NCBI RefSeq assembly: GCF_003634585.1
Contig: NZ_RBLG01000002.1
Location: 62,001-126,000 of the forward strand
Direction of reading: 5' to 3'
DNA: 64,000 bases
DNA from: Gillisia mitskevichiae
GTDB taxonomy: Bacteria > Bacteroidota > Bacteroidia > Flavobacteriales > Flavobacteriaceae
In this document: positions 25,259 to 34,523 of the stretch, in pieces
How positions within the stretch are numbered: the first letter of the stretch is position 1
How the letters are laid out: the number at the start of each line of letters is the position of its first letter
Position numbers and translations under genes: made by a program
Notes under the pieces: generated by a model
Databases searched by the model: none
What the model saw: the letters and a program-made list of their open reading frames with translations, nothing else
What the model was told of the DNA's origin: nothing

Positions 25259-27549
25259 TTCTTTTTCTTTTTTCCAAAGAGTTTATTAAAGAAGCCTTTT
25301 TTCTCATTATCATCTTTCTTACGCTCTCTTTTCTGATCAGATTTACCAAATAATTTATCAAAAAATCCATCTTTTTCGCTTGCTTCACAATCCATCAAAG
25401 AAACAACCTGTGCAGAAGGATTTCCAAATCGAGCATTGCTAATTTCACTAAAATTAGGATCTGCATTTATCTTCTGTAGAAATAATGCGAATATCGGTAA
25501 GGCAGAATTTGCTCCTTGTCCTATTCCTGTATTTCTAAAACCAATCCTGTGATCATCAGAACCTACCCAAGTTACGGCTAAAAGTTTTGGTGTTAAACCT
25601 ACAAACCAACCATCTTTATTAGATTGGGTGGTTCCAGTTTTTCCGGCAATATCATTCTGCAAACCATAAGTGCTTCTTAGCCTTGTTGCCGTTCCTTCAT
25701 TAACAGTTGCTTTCATCATCTCAATCATGATTTCCCGAGTAGTTTCAGAATAAGCTGCTTTATTTTGAACTTGAGGCTTGAATTCTGCCAACAAATTTCC
25801 TTTTCCGTCTTCTATTCTTGAGATATAATAAGGTTTAGAGGATCTTCCCGAATTAGCAAAACCAGTATATGCCATCGTCATTTCCTTCAAACTTATCTCT
25901 GCTGTCCCTAATGCAATAGAAGGTACAGGAGGCAGATTAGACTCTATTCCCATTTTCTTGGCTTGCGAGATCACATTATTAATTCCTGTTTCCATTAGAA
26001 CCTTAACAGCAATAGTATTTATGGAATTGCTTAACGCATATTTCATGTTATAATTCATATCTGGATCATCAGCAGAACCAGAATTAGAAGGCGTCCAACC
26101 ATCGTTATAAGTGACCTCTCGAATAGAAAAGTAGGAGCAAGGTACTATCCCATTTTCTAAAGCTGCAGTATACACAAAAGGTTTAAAGGTAGAACCTACT
26201 TGTCTCTTGCTTTGTGAAATGTGATCGTATTTAAAATTTTCAAAATCTACACCGCCAACCCATGCTTTTACAGCACCTGTAGATGGTTCTACAGCTAAAA
26301 ATCCAGTATTTAAAAATTTAAGATAGTGTTTGATACTGTCTAAAGTTGTTCCCTTCACCAGTTCTTTCTTCCCGTAATTAAAAAGCTCCCTTTCACTAGA
26401 GTCCTTATCTAATTCAGCTAATATTTCAGTATCAGATAATCCTTGTTTATTTAATTTTTTATAAGCACTGGTACGCTTTGCTGCATCCAGGATCAATTCT
26501 TTATTTGTAAACCAAGGAGCCCTTGCTCCATAAGATCGCTCATGAGCTTCTTGTAATTTAGACATATGGGAATTTACAGAAGCTTCTGCATATTCCTGTA
26601 TTTTAGAATTTAAGGTGGTATGTATTATTAAACCATCTCTATAAATATTAAAACTCTCCCCTTTATTATTTTTCAAAGTATCTAAAATGGAGGTTACATC
26701 CTTCCTAAGTTGTTCCCTAAAGTAAGGAGCCAATCCTTGGTCATGACTATAATATTGATAATCCAGTTGAATGTCTGACTGTTTTGCAACTTGCATTTCA
26801 GTTTTCGTCAAATACCCATATTTCTCCATTTGCTGAAAAACAACATCGCGACGAAATCTACTTTTTTCAGGGAATATTCTCGGATTATATGAATGATTCG
26901 CTTTTAGCATTCCAATTAATACTGCAGATTCTTCTAAGGATAGATTTTTCGTGCTCTTATTAAAGAATTTCATGGCAGCGCTTTCTATTCCAAAAGTATT
27001 ATCACTAAAAGGAACGGTGTTAAGGTAAAGAGTTAGAATTTCTTCTTTATCATAAATTTCTTCTAAGCGTTGAGCTATGATCGATTCCTGAAATTTATTG
27101 ACTACGATTCCAAAATAGCCATAGTCCTTTCTTCCATATAAATTTTTAGCGAGTTGCAAGGTTATAGTGCTACCACCACCAGAAGATCTGTCCTGTAACA
27201 TCAAGGATTTAAAGAATACTCTTAGTAAACTTCTGCTGTCAATACCATTATGTTCGTAAAATCGAGCATCTTCAGTAGCTACTAAAGCATTGATAAGATG
27301 TTTGGGGATTTGATTAGATGTAACTGGTTGTCTATCAAAAATATAATATTTACCTATTAGATCTCCATCAGAGGATAAAACTTGTGTCGCTTGATTTTGT
27401 TTAAGATCTTTTAGATCCTGAGTTGAAGGAATCTTACCAAAAACACCAAAATAAATGCTGAAATAAAATAGAATGAATACAGTAAAAATAGAGCCCAAAA
27501 CCACTAAGGACCATTTTAATTTGGGAGACTTCTTAATTCGTTGAAACAT
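25255..27549 (-). CDS. Penicillin-binding protein 1A (bifunctional transglycosylase/transpeptidase)
   Basis: A class A PBP of 764 residues that polymerises and crosslinks peptidoglycan. One N-terminal span (about 13-36), a GT51 transglycosylase domain with catalytic E93 in ATEDARFYEHNGID and GGSTITLQLAKNL, then the transpeptidase domain with S453-T-F-K456, S509-I-N511 and K637-T-G-T. The C-terminal tail is very basic (KKKK-rich). It overlaps the convergent 121-aa ORF by 4 bases. Confidence 0.95.
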   Translation of the reverse strand: MFQRIKKSPKLKWSLVVLGSIFTVFILFYFSIYFGVFGKIPSTQDLKDLKQNQATQVLSSDGDLIGKYYIFDRQPVTSNQIPKHLINALVATEDARFYEHNGIDSRSLLRVFFKSLMLQDRSSGGGSTITLQLAKNLYGRKDYGYFGIVVNKFQESIIAQRLEEIYDKEEILTLYLNTVPFSDNTFGIESAAMKFFNKSTKNLSLEESAVLIGMLKANHSYNPRIFPEKSRFRRDVVFQQMEKYGYLTKTEMQVAKQSDIQLDYQYYSHDQGLAPYFREQLRKDVTSILDTLKNNKGESFNIYRDGLIIHTTLNSKIQEYAEASVNSHMSKLQEAHERSYGARAPWFTNKELILDAAKRTSAYKKLNKQGLSDTEILAELDKDSSERELFNYGKKELVKGTTLDSIKHYLKFLNTGFLAVEPSTGAVKAWVGGVDFENFKYDHISQSKRQVGSTFKPFVYTAALENGIVPCSYFSIREVTYNDGWTPSNSGSADDPDMNYNMKYALSNSINTIAVKVLMETGINNVISQAKKMGIESNLPPVPSIALGTAEISLKEMTMAYTGFANSGRSSKPYYISRIEDGKGNLLAEFKPQVQNKAAYSETTREIMIEMMKATVNEGTATRLRSTYGLQNDIAGKTGTTQSNKDGWFVGLTPKLLAVTWVGSDDHRIGFRNTGIGQGANSALPIFALFLQKINADPNFSEISNARFGNPSAQVVSLMDCEASEKDGFFDKLFGKSDQKRERKKDDNEKKGFFNKLFGKKKKN

Positions 27550-27702
27550 AGTATAAGTTATGCTTACAAATAAACGAATACTAATAAAATTTTTAGATGA
27601 TGTTTAGTTAATTTTAAGAATTTATAAATTAGGAAAAATTCCTTTAAAAGTAGGGAGAGCCAGAAAACTGATTTTAAAAAATGGAAGGTTAACTTTAAAA
27701 AG

Positions 27703-27735
27703 AAATAGCCGAAACAATAAGATGCTCGGCTATTT
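27703..27735 (-). terminator. Minus-strand terminator after the 44-aa ORF
   Basis: AAATAGCCGA (27703-27712) and TCGGCTATTT (27726-27735) pair perfectly over 10 bp. Read leftwards, the stem is followed by CTTTTTAAAG. It lies 35 bases beyond the stop of the small ORF 27771-27905 and so supports that ORF being a transcribed unit. Confidence 0.75.
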
Positions 27736-27770
27736 TAGAATTCTAAATGCATTGGATCGGTTTATTAAAT

Positions 27771-27905
27771 TTATACTCCAAATCTTCTTCTGCCATACCA
27801 AGTATCTCTGGTAGATTGTCTAAGATTTAAGAAGTGTCTTTTGTGAGTTAGATCTCCTTCTTTGATTCCACTAAAATTCTGACTGATGTTTTCTGATGTT
27901 CTCAT
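27771..27905 (-). CDS. Small basic protein (44 aa), unknown
   Basis: ATG at 27905, TAA at 27773-27771. The product starts MRTSENISQNFSGIKEGDL and ends DTWYGRRRFGV. It is basic, not membrane-spanning, and has an aromatic-arginine C terminus. A perfect 10-bp stem terminator with a T run follows on the same strand. No promoter consensus is clear in the 190 bases upstream, which are shared with the divergent gene at 28099. I cannot name a family. Confidence 0.55.
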   Translation of the reverse strand: MRTSENISQNFSGIKEGDLTHKRHFLNLRQSTRDTWYGRRRFGV

Positions 27906-28085
27906 GATGAATGTTTTTAAATGTTATACTTAATAGACGAGGAGAATTTTAATATGTTACAGTACTAGGTATAAAATAGTAGCATTTAACACTTATTTAA
28001 CATTTAGGTGTGAATTAATAAGGTTTTTACCGCTAATATCTAAGGGACTTTTGCAATACCTTAACTAGACAATATCATTAAAAGC

Positions 28086-28093
28086 TTAATTTT
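28086..28093 (+). promoter_or_regulatory. -7 element TAATTTTG upstream of the SdiA-regulated-type gene
   Basis: TAATTTTG fits TAnnTTTG and ends 5 bases before the ATG at 28099, which implies a near-leaderless transcript. Confidence 0.4.
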
Positions 28094-28098
28094 GAAAT

Positions 28099-28965
28099 AT
28101 GAATAGAATAGCGATTTTTATTATAATAGGTGTATTTGCCTTAGTAGCCCTTATATATTATTCTTTTGATGGTATTTCTCCCAACAGAGATTTCCCTGGA
28201 GCTGAAACTATTCAAATAGATAAATCTTGGAACATGCCTATAGTTTTGGAGGAAATTTCAGGGATATCCTGGATAGATCAAGATCATATTGCTTGTGTAG
28301 AAGATGAAGAAGCAATTATCTTTATTTATAACACCAAAACTTCTAAAATAGAAAAGCAAATAGTTTTTGGAGAAGATGGAGATTATGAAGGAATAGCCTT
28401 AGTTGGTAAAGACGCATATGTTCTTAGAAGTGATGGTGTACTATTTGAAGTTTTAGATTACCAAGAGGATTCTCTGGAAATAAACCAGTATTCCACAGGA
28501 ATGTCTAAGAAATATGAATGGGAAGGGATTGCTTGGGATAAGAAAAAAAATAGACTACTACTAAGTATAAAGAACAAAGTAGATAAGAATTCAAAACCTA
28601 TTTATGCCTTTAATTTAAAAACCAAAAAATTAGAAAGTTCACCAGCCTATAAAATTAAATTCGATGACCCTGCGTTTGAAATCTTGGGACAAGAAAGAAA
28701 TCAACAAATCATCGAACCATCAGAAGTTGCTATACATCCTTTTACAGGAGAAATTTATGTTTTAGAAGCTACCAATCCCAAGTTATTGATTTTAAACTCT
28801 AAGGGAACTATTAAAAAGTTACATGTTTTTAAGGAAGAACAATTTGGCCAACCAGAAGGTTTAACTTTTGATGCTTCTGGTAATCTTTATATCTCTAATG
28901 AAGGTTCGGGCGGTTTAGGAAATATTCTAAAAGTGACTTTAGATAAAAAATCAGTTAAAAAATAA
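28099..28965 (+). CDS. SdiA-regulated-type beta-propeller protein
   Basis: A 288-residue protein with one N-terminal membrane anchor or uncleaved signal (about 4-23), then repeated beta-propeller-like blades: EISGISWIDQDHIACVEDE, YEGIALVGKDAYVLRSDG, YEWEGIAWDKKKNRLLLS, PSEVAIHPFTGEIYVLEA and QPEGLTFDASGNLYISNE. This repeat pattern is that of the SdiA-regulated/SMP-30-like family, probably secreted or periplasmic. No enzymatic residues can be assigned. It is convergent with the M19 dipeptidase gene, 2 bases apart. Confidence 0.8.
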   Translation: MNRIAIFIIIGVFALVALIYYSFDGISPNRDFPGAETIQIDKSWNMPIVLEEISGISWIDQDHIACVEDEEAIIFIYNTKTSKIEKQIVFGEDGDYEGIALVGKDAYVLRSDGVLFEVLDYQEDSLEINQYSTGMSKKYEWEGIAWDKKKNRLLLSIKNKVDKNSKPIYAFNLKTKKLESSPAYKIKFDDPAFEILGQERNQQIIEPSEVAIHPFTGEIYVLEATNPKLLILNSKGTIKKLHVFKEEQFGQPEGLTFDASGNLYISNEGSGGLGNILKVTLDKKSVKK

Positions 28966-28967
28966 TT

Positions 28968-30257
28968 CTAGCTTTTCTGAATTTGATTTGCTACTGCTTC
29001 AACTTCATCTAAAACTCTCAACAAATTTTCTCCCCAAAGCTTTGCAATTTCCTCTTCAGAATATCCTCTTTTAACCAATTCTAAGGTTACATTAAAAGTT
29101 TCAGAAGCATCACGCCATCCTTCAATCCCTCCACCACCATCAAAATCTGAACTGATCCCGACATGGTTAATTCCTATTTTTTCAACTAGATAATCTATAT
29201 GATCCACATAATCTGATACATCTACTGGGCCATTGGTTTGTCTTAGTTCCTTAATTTTTTTAGAAGATCTATTTACTATATTAGAATACTCTTGTTCGTA
29301 AATAGCTTTTTCTGCTTCATCTAAACCTCTAATACTATCTCTAGATAATACCATAAATCCTGAGTCTTTTCCTTCCTGATTATAAATTGCATTTACTGCT
29401 GCATAATAAGCATTGTGTTTATCTGTGTTTACGTAAGCACTAAAGGCAACGGTTTGAACCACTCCGCCATGTTCTTTAAATAATTCTAAAAGATCATCAT
29501 CCAAATTTCTGCTATGATCACATAACGCTCTAGCAGAAGAGTGAGAAGCAATTAATGGAGCCTTAGAAAGTTCGAACATTTGTTTAATAGCTTCTTTAGA
29601 AGGATGAGAAACATCTATCATAATTCCTAATCTATTCATTTCGGAAATTGCTTCTTTACCTAAATCACTTAAACCATTATGCAGCCAAACATTATCTTTT
29701 TCTCCCGTATTAGAATCGCTAAACTGGCTATGGCCATTATGTGAAAGAGACATATATCGAGCTCCTAGATCATAGAATTTCTCAATATTAGTAAGATCTT
29801 CCCCAATTGGATACGCGTTTTCTACTCCGATCATCGCCACTAATTTTCCTTCGTTCACTAATTTTCTAACTTCCGTAGAAGAAGTTGCCAGTCCAATTTT
29901 ATCTGGAGCAATTTCTTCTGTTAATCTATGGATTGCTTCAAATTTAGAAATGGCATTTTTATAAGCTGCTGCATATCCTGTTTTATTTAATTCTCCTTGG
30001 CCTGTATAAACTATAAACCAAGCAACATCTAAACAACCGTCCATCATTTTGGGCAGGTTTATTTGGGTATTAAGATTTTGGGTATAATTTTTTGAAGTGG
30101 TAAAATTATTGACATTTATATCGTCATGAGTATCTATAGTAATCACTTTCTCATGAATTGCTTTCGCTTTTTCCCACATCTCAGATCCTTCTTTATCTTG
30201 ACTATAAATAGAATTAAAACTAAGAATACTTAATAATAAAATGGTTGTGAATTTCAT
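28968..30257 (-). CDS. Membrane dipeptidase (peptidase M19 family), secreted
   Basis: A 429-residue renal-dipeptidase-like zinc enzyme. Residues 1-19 form a Sec signal peptide. Metal-site residues are recognisable: H44-x-D46 in IDTHDDINV, Glu in IGVENAYPIG, His in MIDVSHPSKE and in IASHSSARAL. Family members cleave dipeptides, including D-amino-acid dipeptides, in the periplasm. It faces away from the RimK-type operon at 30376; a functional link between a dipeptidase and the ligases is possible but not shown. Confidence 0.9.
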   Translation of the reverse strand: MKFTTILLLSILSFNSIYSQDKEGSEMWEKAKAIHEKVITIDTHDDINVNNFTTSKNYTQNLNTQINLPKMMDGCLDVAWFIVYTGQGELNKTGYAAAYKNAISKFEAIHRLTEEIAPDKIGLATSSTEVRKLVNEGKLVAMIGVENAYPIGEDLTNIEKFYDLGARYMSLSHNGHSQFSDSNTGEKDNVWLHNGLSDLGKEAISEMNRLGIMIDVSHPSKEAIKQMFELSKAPLIASHSSARALCDHSRNLDDDLLELFKEHGGVVQTVAFSAYVNTDKHNAYYAAVNAIYNQEGKDSGFMVLSRDSIRGLDEAEKAIYEQEYSNIVNRSSKKIKELRQTNGPVDVSDYVDHIDYLVEKIGINHVGISSDFDGGGGIEGWRDASETFNVTLELVKRGYSEEEIAKLWGENLLRVLDEVEAVANQIQKS

Positions 30258-30347
30258 GGGAGGTGTGTTATTTACTAATTTCTTCGGAATTTAATAATTA
30301 TATTTTACATGCGGTCACAATTTTCAATATTGAAGATATTTTTCCGC

Positions 30348-30355
30348 TAAATTTG
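30348..30355 (+). promoter_or_regulatory. -7 element TAAATTTG for the ATP-grasp operon
   Basis: TAAATTTG fits TAnnTTTG and ends 20 bases before the ATG at 30376. A TTG at 30330-30332 gives a slightly short 15-base spacer. Confidence 0.5.
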
Positions 30356-30375
30356 ATATGATCTTAAACTGTTAA

Positions 30376-31827
30376 ATGAAGAAATTAATTGTAGTTAACC
30401 ACCCAGAAAAATGGAAAATCGCTGTAGATAATATCGCGGTGATATCCTCTCAGGATTACCTTATTAAGCCCGAATATTCCAATCTTAAAAAGGCCAGAGT
30501 TTTTAATCTCTGTAAAGATTACTCTTATCAATCTAAGGGTTACTATGTATCTCTGCTTGCAGAAGCTAGAGATCATAGAGCCATTCCTACGGTAAAGAAT
30601 ATTGTAGATCTTAGACAACCAAAACTGGTTAAAATTATAGCAGATGATTTTGATGATCTAATTCAGAAAAGTTTTAAAAATATAAAGTCTCAAGAGTTTA
30701 CTCTAAGTGTGTATTTTGGGCAAAATGTAGCTCAAAAATATAAAGAGTTGAGTACGATGTTTTTTAGGTCCTTTCAAATTCCCTTTTTAAGGATACATTT
30801 TAATTTCAATACAAAATGGCATATTAAAAGTATTAGAGCAATTTCTGAATCTGAAATTCCAGAAGATCATAAAGAAAGCATGCATTTATTTGCTTCAGAA
30901 TATTTTGCCAAGAAACGTTATGATACCGCAAAATCTAGTGCTGCAGAGTATGATCTTGCAATACTTGTACAATCTGGAGATCCTGCTCCTCCAAGCAATG
31001 CTCTAGCAATTAGGAAGTTTACAGAAATAGCAGAAAAAATGAACTTCTATGTGGAAGTAATTTCCCCTAAAGATCTTTCCCGATTGTCTTCTTTTGATGC
31101 CTTATTTATTAGGCAAAGCACAGAAGTTAATAATGAAGCCTACACCTTTGCAAGAAAGGCACAGCAAGAGGAGATCGCAATTGTAGATTATCCGGGAGCT
31201 ATTTTAAAGTGTTGTAATAAAGTGTTTATGGCAGAAGCTTTACAAAATGCTAATATTCCTACTCCTAAAACAGTTATAGTACATAAATATAATAAAGCGC
31301 ATGTATTAGAAATAACCGGATTGCCATGTGTTTTAAAGTCGCCAGATTCAACTTTTTCCTTCGGAGTTAAAAAAGCTAAAACCGAAGAAGAGTTTAATGA
31401 GTTGGTAAATACGATGCTAAAAAAATCTGATCTAATTATTGCTCAGGAATTTACCCCTTCAGAATATGACTGGAGAATAGGGATCTTAGATAATGAGCCA
31501 ATTTTTGCTTGTAGATATTATATGGCAAAAGGACATTGGCAAATTTATAACTGGGATGCCTCCAAGAAAGATGACCAGGACGGCAATGCAGATTGTTTGC
31601 CTATTGATAAGGTTCCGAAAAAAATATTAGATGTTGCGTTAAGATCGGCTAAACTTATGGGCTTGGGTTTATTTGGAATTGATGTTAAAGAGGTGAATGG
31701 GAAACCTCTTGTTATAGAAATTAATGATAATCCTAATATTGATGCCGGGGTAGAAGACGCGTATTATGGAGATGAGATCTATATTAAGATCCTCTCTGCA
31801 TTAAAGAACAGATTAGAAAAAAAATAA
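30376..31827 (+). CDS. RimK-related ATP-grasp ligase with N-terminal RLAN domain
   Basis: A 483-residue protein. The N-terminal part (about 1-150, MKKLIVVNHPEKWKI... RDHRAIPTVKNIVDLR) matches the RLAN domain known from RimK-like proteins. Residues 190-480 are a RimK-type ATP-grasp: ILKCCNKVFMAEALQNANIPTP, PCVLKSPDSTFSFGVKKA, YDWRIGILDN and the metal-binding end VIEINDNPNID. ATP-grasp ligases form amide bonds between carboxylates and amines. The substrate is unknown. It leads a tight operon with a GCS2-like gene (2-base gap) and an N-formylglutamate amidohydrolase gene. Confidence 0.85.
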   Translation: MKKLIVVNHPEKWKIAVDNIAVISSQDYLIKPEYSNLKKARVFNLCKDYSYQSKGYYVSLLAEARDHRAIPTVKNIVDLRQPKLVKIIADDFDDLIQKSFKNIKSQEFTLSVYFGQNVAQKYKELSTMFFRSFQIPFLRIHFNFNTKWHIKSIRAISESEIPEDHKESMHLFASEYFAKKRYDTAKSSAAEYDLAILVQSGDPAPPSNALAIRKFTEIAEKMNFYVEVISPKDLSRLSSFDALFIRQSTEVNNEAYTFARKAQQEEIAIVDYPGAILKCCNKVFMAEALQNANIPTPKTVIVHKYNKAHVLEITGLPCVLKSPDSTFSFGVKKAKTEEEFNELVNTMLKKSDLIIAQEFTPSEYDWRIGILDNEPIFACRYYMAKGHWQIYNWDASKKDDQDGNADCLPIDKVPKKILDVALRSAKLMGLGLFGIDVKEVNGKPLVIEINDNPNIDAGVEDAYYGDEIYIKILSALKNRLEKK

Positions 31828-31829
31828 AT

Positions 31830-33050
31830 ATGAGTTATCGGCTTTTTGAAGTTTTTGGGATAGAACTGGAATATATGCTCGTTCAAAATATCAACCTTAA
31901 GATTACCCCAATTGTAGATAAATTAATGATCCTTAAAAATGGTTCAATAATTTCAGACATTTCTAATGGGGAGATAGAATGGAGTAATGAGTTAGTAGCT
32001 CATGTGGTAGAATTAAAGACCAATGGACCAACAAATAACTTAGAATCTCTTGATGTGTTATTTCACGAAAATATTTTGGAGATTAACAGTTTACTAATAG
32101 CAGAGAATGCAAAATTAATGCCTTCAGCATCGCATCCGCTTATGAATCCAGAGACAGAAATGAAACTTTGGGAACATCATTATAGTGAGATCTATTCTTT
32201 ATATAATAAGATCTTTGATTGTAGAGGACATGGTTGGAGCAATGTGCAGAGTATGCACCTTAATTTACCTTTTTATGGAGATGAAGAATTTGAAAAACTG
32301 CATGCTGCAATTAGGATCTTGCTACCAATTATCCCCGCGCTAAGCGCCAGTTCTCCTATCTTTGATGGCAAGAGTACAGGTTTTTTAGATAGTAGAATGG
32401 AAGTTTATAAAACGAATCAAAAAGAGATTCCTGAAATGACGGGGAAAGTGATCCCAGAACAGGTATTCAGCAAAGAGGATTATATAAAACAAATATTTGA
32501 GCCTATAAATAAAGCTATCGAGCCTTTTGATACCGATAAAATTTTGGACAAACATTTCCTTAATTCTCGAGGTGCGATCGCTAGATTTGATAGAAATGCG
32601 ATCGAAATTAGAGTAATAGATATTCAGGAATGTCCAAAAGCAGATATTGCAATTGCTGTCTTAATAATAGAAACTTTAAAACTTTTAGTTTCTGAAGAAT
32701 TGGTTGCTCTAGAAGATCAGAAAAAATGGCACGAAGACGATCTTTTCCCTATTTTCAATGAGGTTATAAAGGATGCTGAAAAAACGAAAATATCAAATTT
32801 TGAATATTTAAATCTCTTTGATGTTGAAAAGGACTGTTCTGCAGGAGATTTATGGCAAATATTATATCAAAGAGTATCTGAAGAAATTTCTCCAAAACAT
32901 AGAAGGTCTATTGAGTTTATTTTATCCAATGGTAGTTTAGCCACAAGGATCCAAAAAGGGATTTCTAACGACTATTCTGTCGAAAATATAAAATCTGTTT
33001 ACTCTCGTTTGGTCACATGTTTAGAAACTAATGATTTTTACAAGCCATGA
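31830..33050 (+). CDS. GCS2-like carboxylate-amine ligase
   Basis: A 406-residue protein of the glutamate-cysteine ligase 2/YbdK-like fold. Visible features are FGIELEYMLVQ, HVVELKTNGPTN, MPSASHPLMNPETE, GWSNVQSMHLNLPF and the later RGAIARFDRNAIEIRVIDIQECPKAD. The E-x-E and metal-site layout is like gamma-glutamyl ligases, but the real substrates are unknown. It lies 2 bases after the ATP-grasp gene and overlaps the next gene by 4 bases (ATGA). Confidence 0.82.
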   Translation: MSYRLFEVFGIELEYMLVQNINLKITPIVDKLMILKNGSIISDISNGEIEWSNELVAHVVELKTNGPTNNLESLDVLFHENILEINSLLIAENAKLMPSASHPLMNPETEMKLWEHHYSEIYSLYNKIFDCRGHGWSNVQSMHLNLPFYGDEEFEKLHAAIRILLPIIPALSASSPIFDGKSTGFLDSRMEVYKTNQKEIPEMTGKVIPEQVFSKEDYIKQIFEPINKAIEPFDTDKILDKHFLNSRGAIARFDRNAIEIRVIDIQECPKADIAIAVLIIETLKLLVSEELVALEDQKKWHEDDLFPIFNEVIKDAEKTKISNFEYLNLFDVEKDCSAGDLWQILYQRVSEEISPKHRRSIEFILSNGSLATRIQKGISNDYSVENIKSVYSRLVTCLETNDFYKP

Positions 33051-33733
33051 AATTAGTTTTTACTTGTGAGCATGGTGGGAACAAGATCCCTGAAACCTAC
33101 CAAAGCTTATTTGTAAATGCAAAGGACACCCTTAATTCTCATCGTGGAATCGATTTTGGATCTTTAGATCTCTTTGTATTCTGCAAATCTTTAAGTGATT
33201 TTTCCAAATCGAATACTGTAAGTAGATTATTAATAGAACTTAATAGATCTAAACATCATCCAAAACTATTTTCTGAATTTACTAGTTTGCTGAATGTGGA
33301 TAATAAATTGAAATTGATCGATGAAATATATGATCCTTATCGGGATAAAATAGAAGAAGAAATTGGGAAATTCATAAGTAAAGGGGAGAAGGTAATACAT
33401 ATCTCATTCCACAGTTTTACACCTGTGCTTAATGGAAAGATAAGAAGGGCAGATATTGGATTATTATACGATCCATCTAGAAATTCGGAAAAACTGATTT
33501 GTAAAAAGTTGAAGCAGAATTTAAAAGCTGAGTTACCAGATTTTAATATTAGGTATAATTATCCCTATCTAGGCACGGCAGATGGTTTTACTACCTATCT
33601 AAGAAAGAAATTTCCTAATAATTATACTGGAATAGAATTAGAGATTAATCAGAAATACGTAGAAGAAAAAATGTTCTCTCAAAAAATAAAATCTGCAGTA
33701 TTTAATTCTCTTTTAGAATTAAAGCGAGATTAA
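33047..33733 (+). CDS. N-formylglutamate amidohydrolase-like protein
   Basis: A 228-residue zinc-dependent amidohydrolase-like protein. Motifs include FTCEHGGNKIPE (metal His), SHRGIDFGSLDL, LLIELNRSKHHPKLFS and VIHISFHSFTPVLNG. Members hydrolyse N-formyl-glutamate or related N-acyl amides. In this operon a ligase and an amidase appear to handle the same kind of amide-linked product, as in amidoligase clusters described for RLAN/ATP-grasp and GCS2 families. No promoter of its own. Confidence 0.82.
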   Translation: MKLVFTCEHGGNKIPETYQSLFVNAKDTLNSHRGIDFGSLDLFVFCKSLSDFSKSNTVSRLLIELNRSKHHPKLFSEFTSLLNVDNKLKLIDEIYDPYRDKIEEEIGKFISKGEKVIHISFHSFTPVLNGKIRRADIGLLYDPSRNSEKLICKKLKQNLKAELPDFNIRYNYPYLGTADGFTTYLRKKFPNNYTGIELEINQKYVEEKMFSQKIKSAVFNSLLELKRD

Positions 33734-33743
33734 AGATTTATTA

Positions 33744-33801
33744 AAATAAAAAAACCTCATAATGAGGCGTATATCTAAATATAGCACCTAATTATGAGGT
33801 A
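33744..33801 (-). terminator. Terminator for the FKBP gene (minus strand)
   Basis: ACCTCATAAT (33754-33763) pairs with ATTATGAGGT (33791-33800). Reading leftwards the stem runs into a T-rich tract at 33753-33741. An overlapping shorter hairpin, CCTCAT/ATGAGG, is also possible. It lies between the two convergent genes. Confidence 0.7.
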
Positions 33802-33820
33802 AATAATCTAGAAAATTATT

Positions 33821-34249
33821 TTACTTGATCTCTACTACTTCAAGATCAAAAATAAGGTCTTTTCCAGCTAAAGGGTGATTACCATCTACTACAATAGTAT
33901 CCTCTTTTACTTCAGCAACCAAAAGATTCATTTCTTGACCATCAGGTCCTTTAGAAACAAGTCCCATTCCAACTTCTGGAGTGATCTCTGGTGGTAATTG
34001 ACTTTTTTCAACTTCCTGTATCATTTCTGCACGTGGTTCACCATATGCTTCAGCTTGAGGAATATTTATAGTTTTTTTCTCGTTCAATTTCATATCGATA
34101 AGACCCTTTTCAAAACCAGGAATTAACTGACCTTGACCTAAAGTAAATTCAATAGGGTCTTTTCCTTCTGAACTGTCAAAAACTTGTCCATCTGCTAATT
34201 TTCCTGTGTAATGTACTTTTACCGTGTCGTTCTCTTTAACTTGACTCAT
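33821..34249 (-). CDS. FKBP-type peptidyl-prolyl isomerase (SlyD-like)
   Basis: A 142-residue protein with the FKBP core: KVHYTGKLADGQVFDSSEG, PIEFTLGQGQLIPGFEKGLIDM, and a central flap insert (about 70-120). It catalyses cis-trans prolyl isomerisation and may act as a chaperone. No signal peptide, so it is cytoplasmic. SlyD's His-rich metal tail is absent, as in many Bacteroidota members. It has its own terminator and is divergent from the 3D-domain gene. Confidence 0.9.
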   Translation of the reverse strand: MSQVKENDTVKVHYTGKLADGQVFDSSEGKDPIEFTLGQGQLIPGFEKGLIDMKLNEKKTINIPQAEAYGEPRAEMIQEVEKSQLPPEITPEVGMGLVSKGPDGQEMNLLVAEVKEDTIVVDGNHPLAGKDLIFDLEVVEIK

Positions 34250-34523
34250 AAATGTGTTTTTTCAATTTTTATAATATGTAAACTCCAATATTGATATTTA
34301 CATGTTGTATTACCTAAGTTGCCATAACCTTGCCAAAGTCCAGAATCATGGTTTTAGGACTATTTATCATGTAATTATCACAGTATTTACCTTCCTAAGC
34401 CTAAATACAGTCTATTATAGACATGTTTTTTCGTAAATTGTGGGTTATGGATGCTAATATTTCAGGTTTAAACAATAATCGGTAATTATGTCAGTTATTA
34501 TCTATATTCTAAAAATTAGAGCA

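Noticed and set aside
34488-34523. A longer start of the 3D-domain lipoprotein, at 34488
   Set aside because: The extra 12 residues precede a complete lipoprotein signal starting at 34524.
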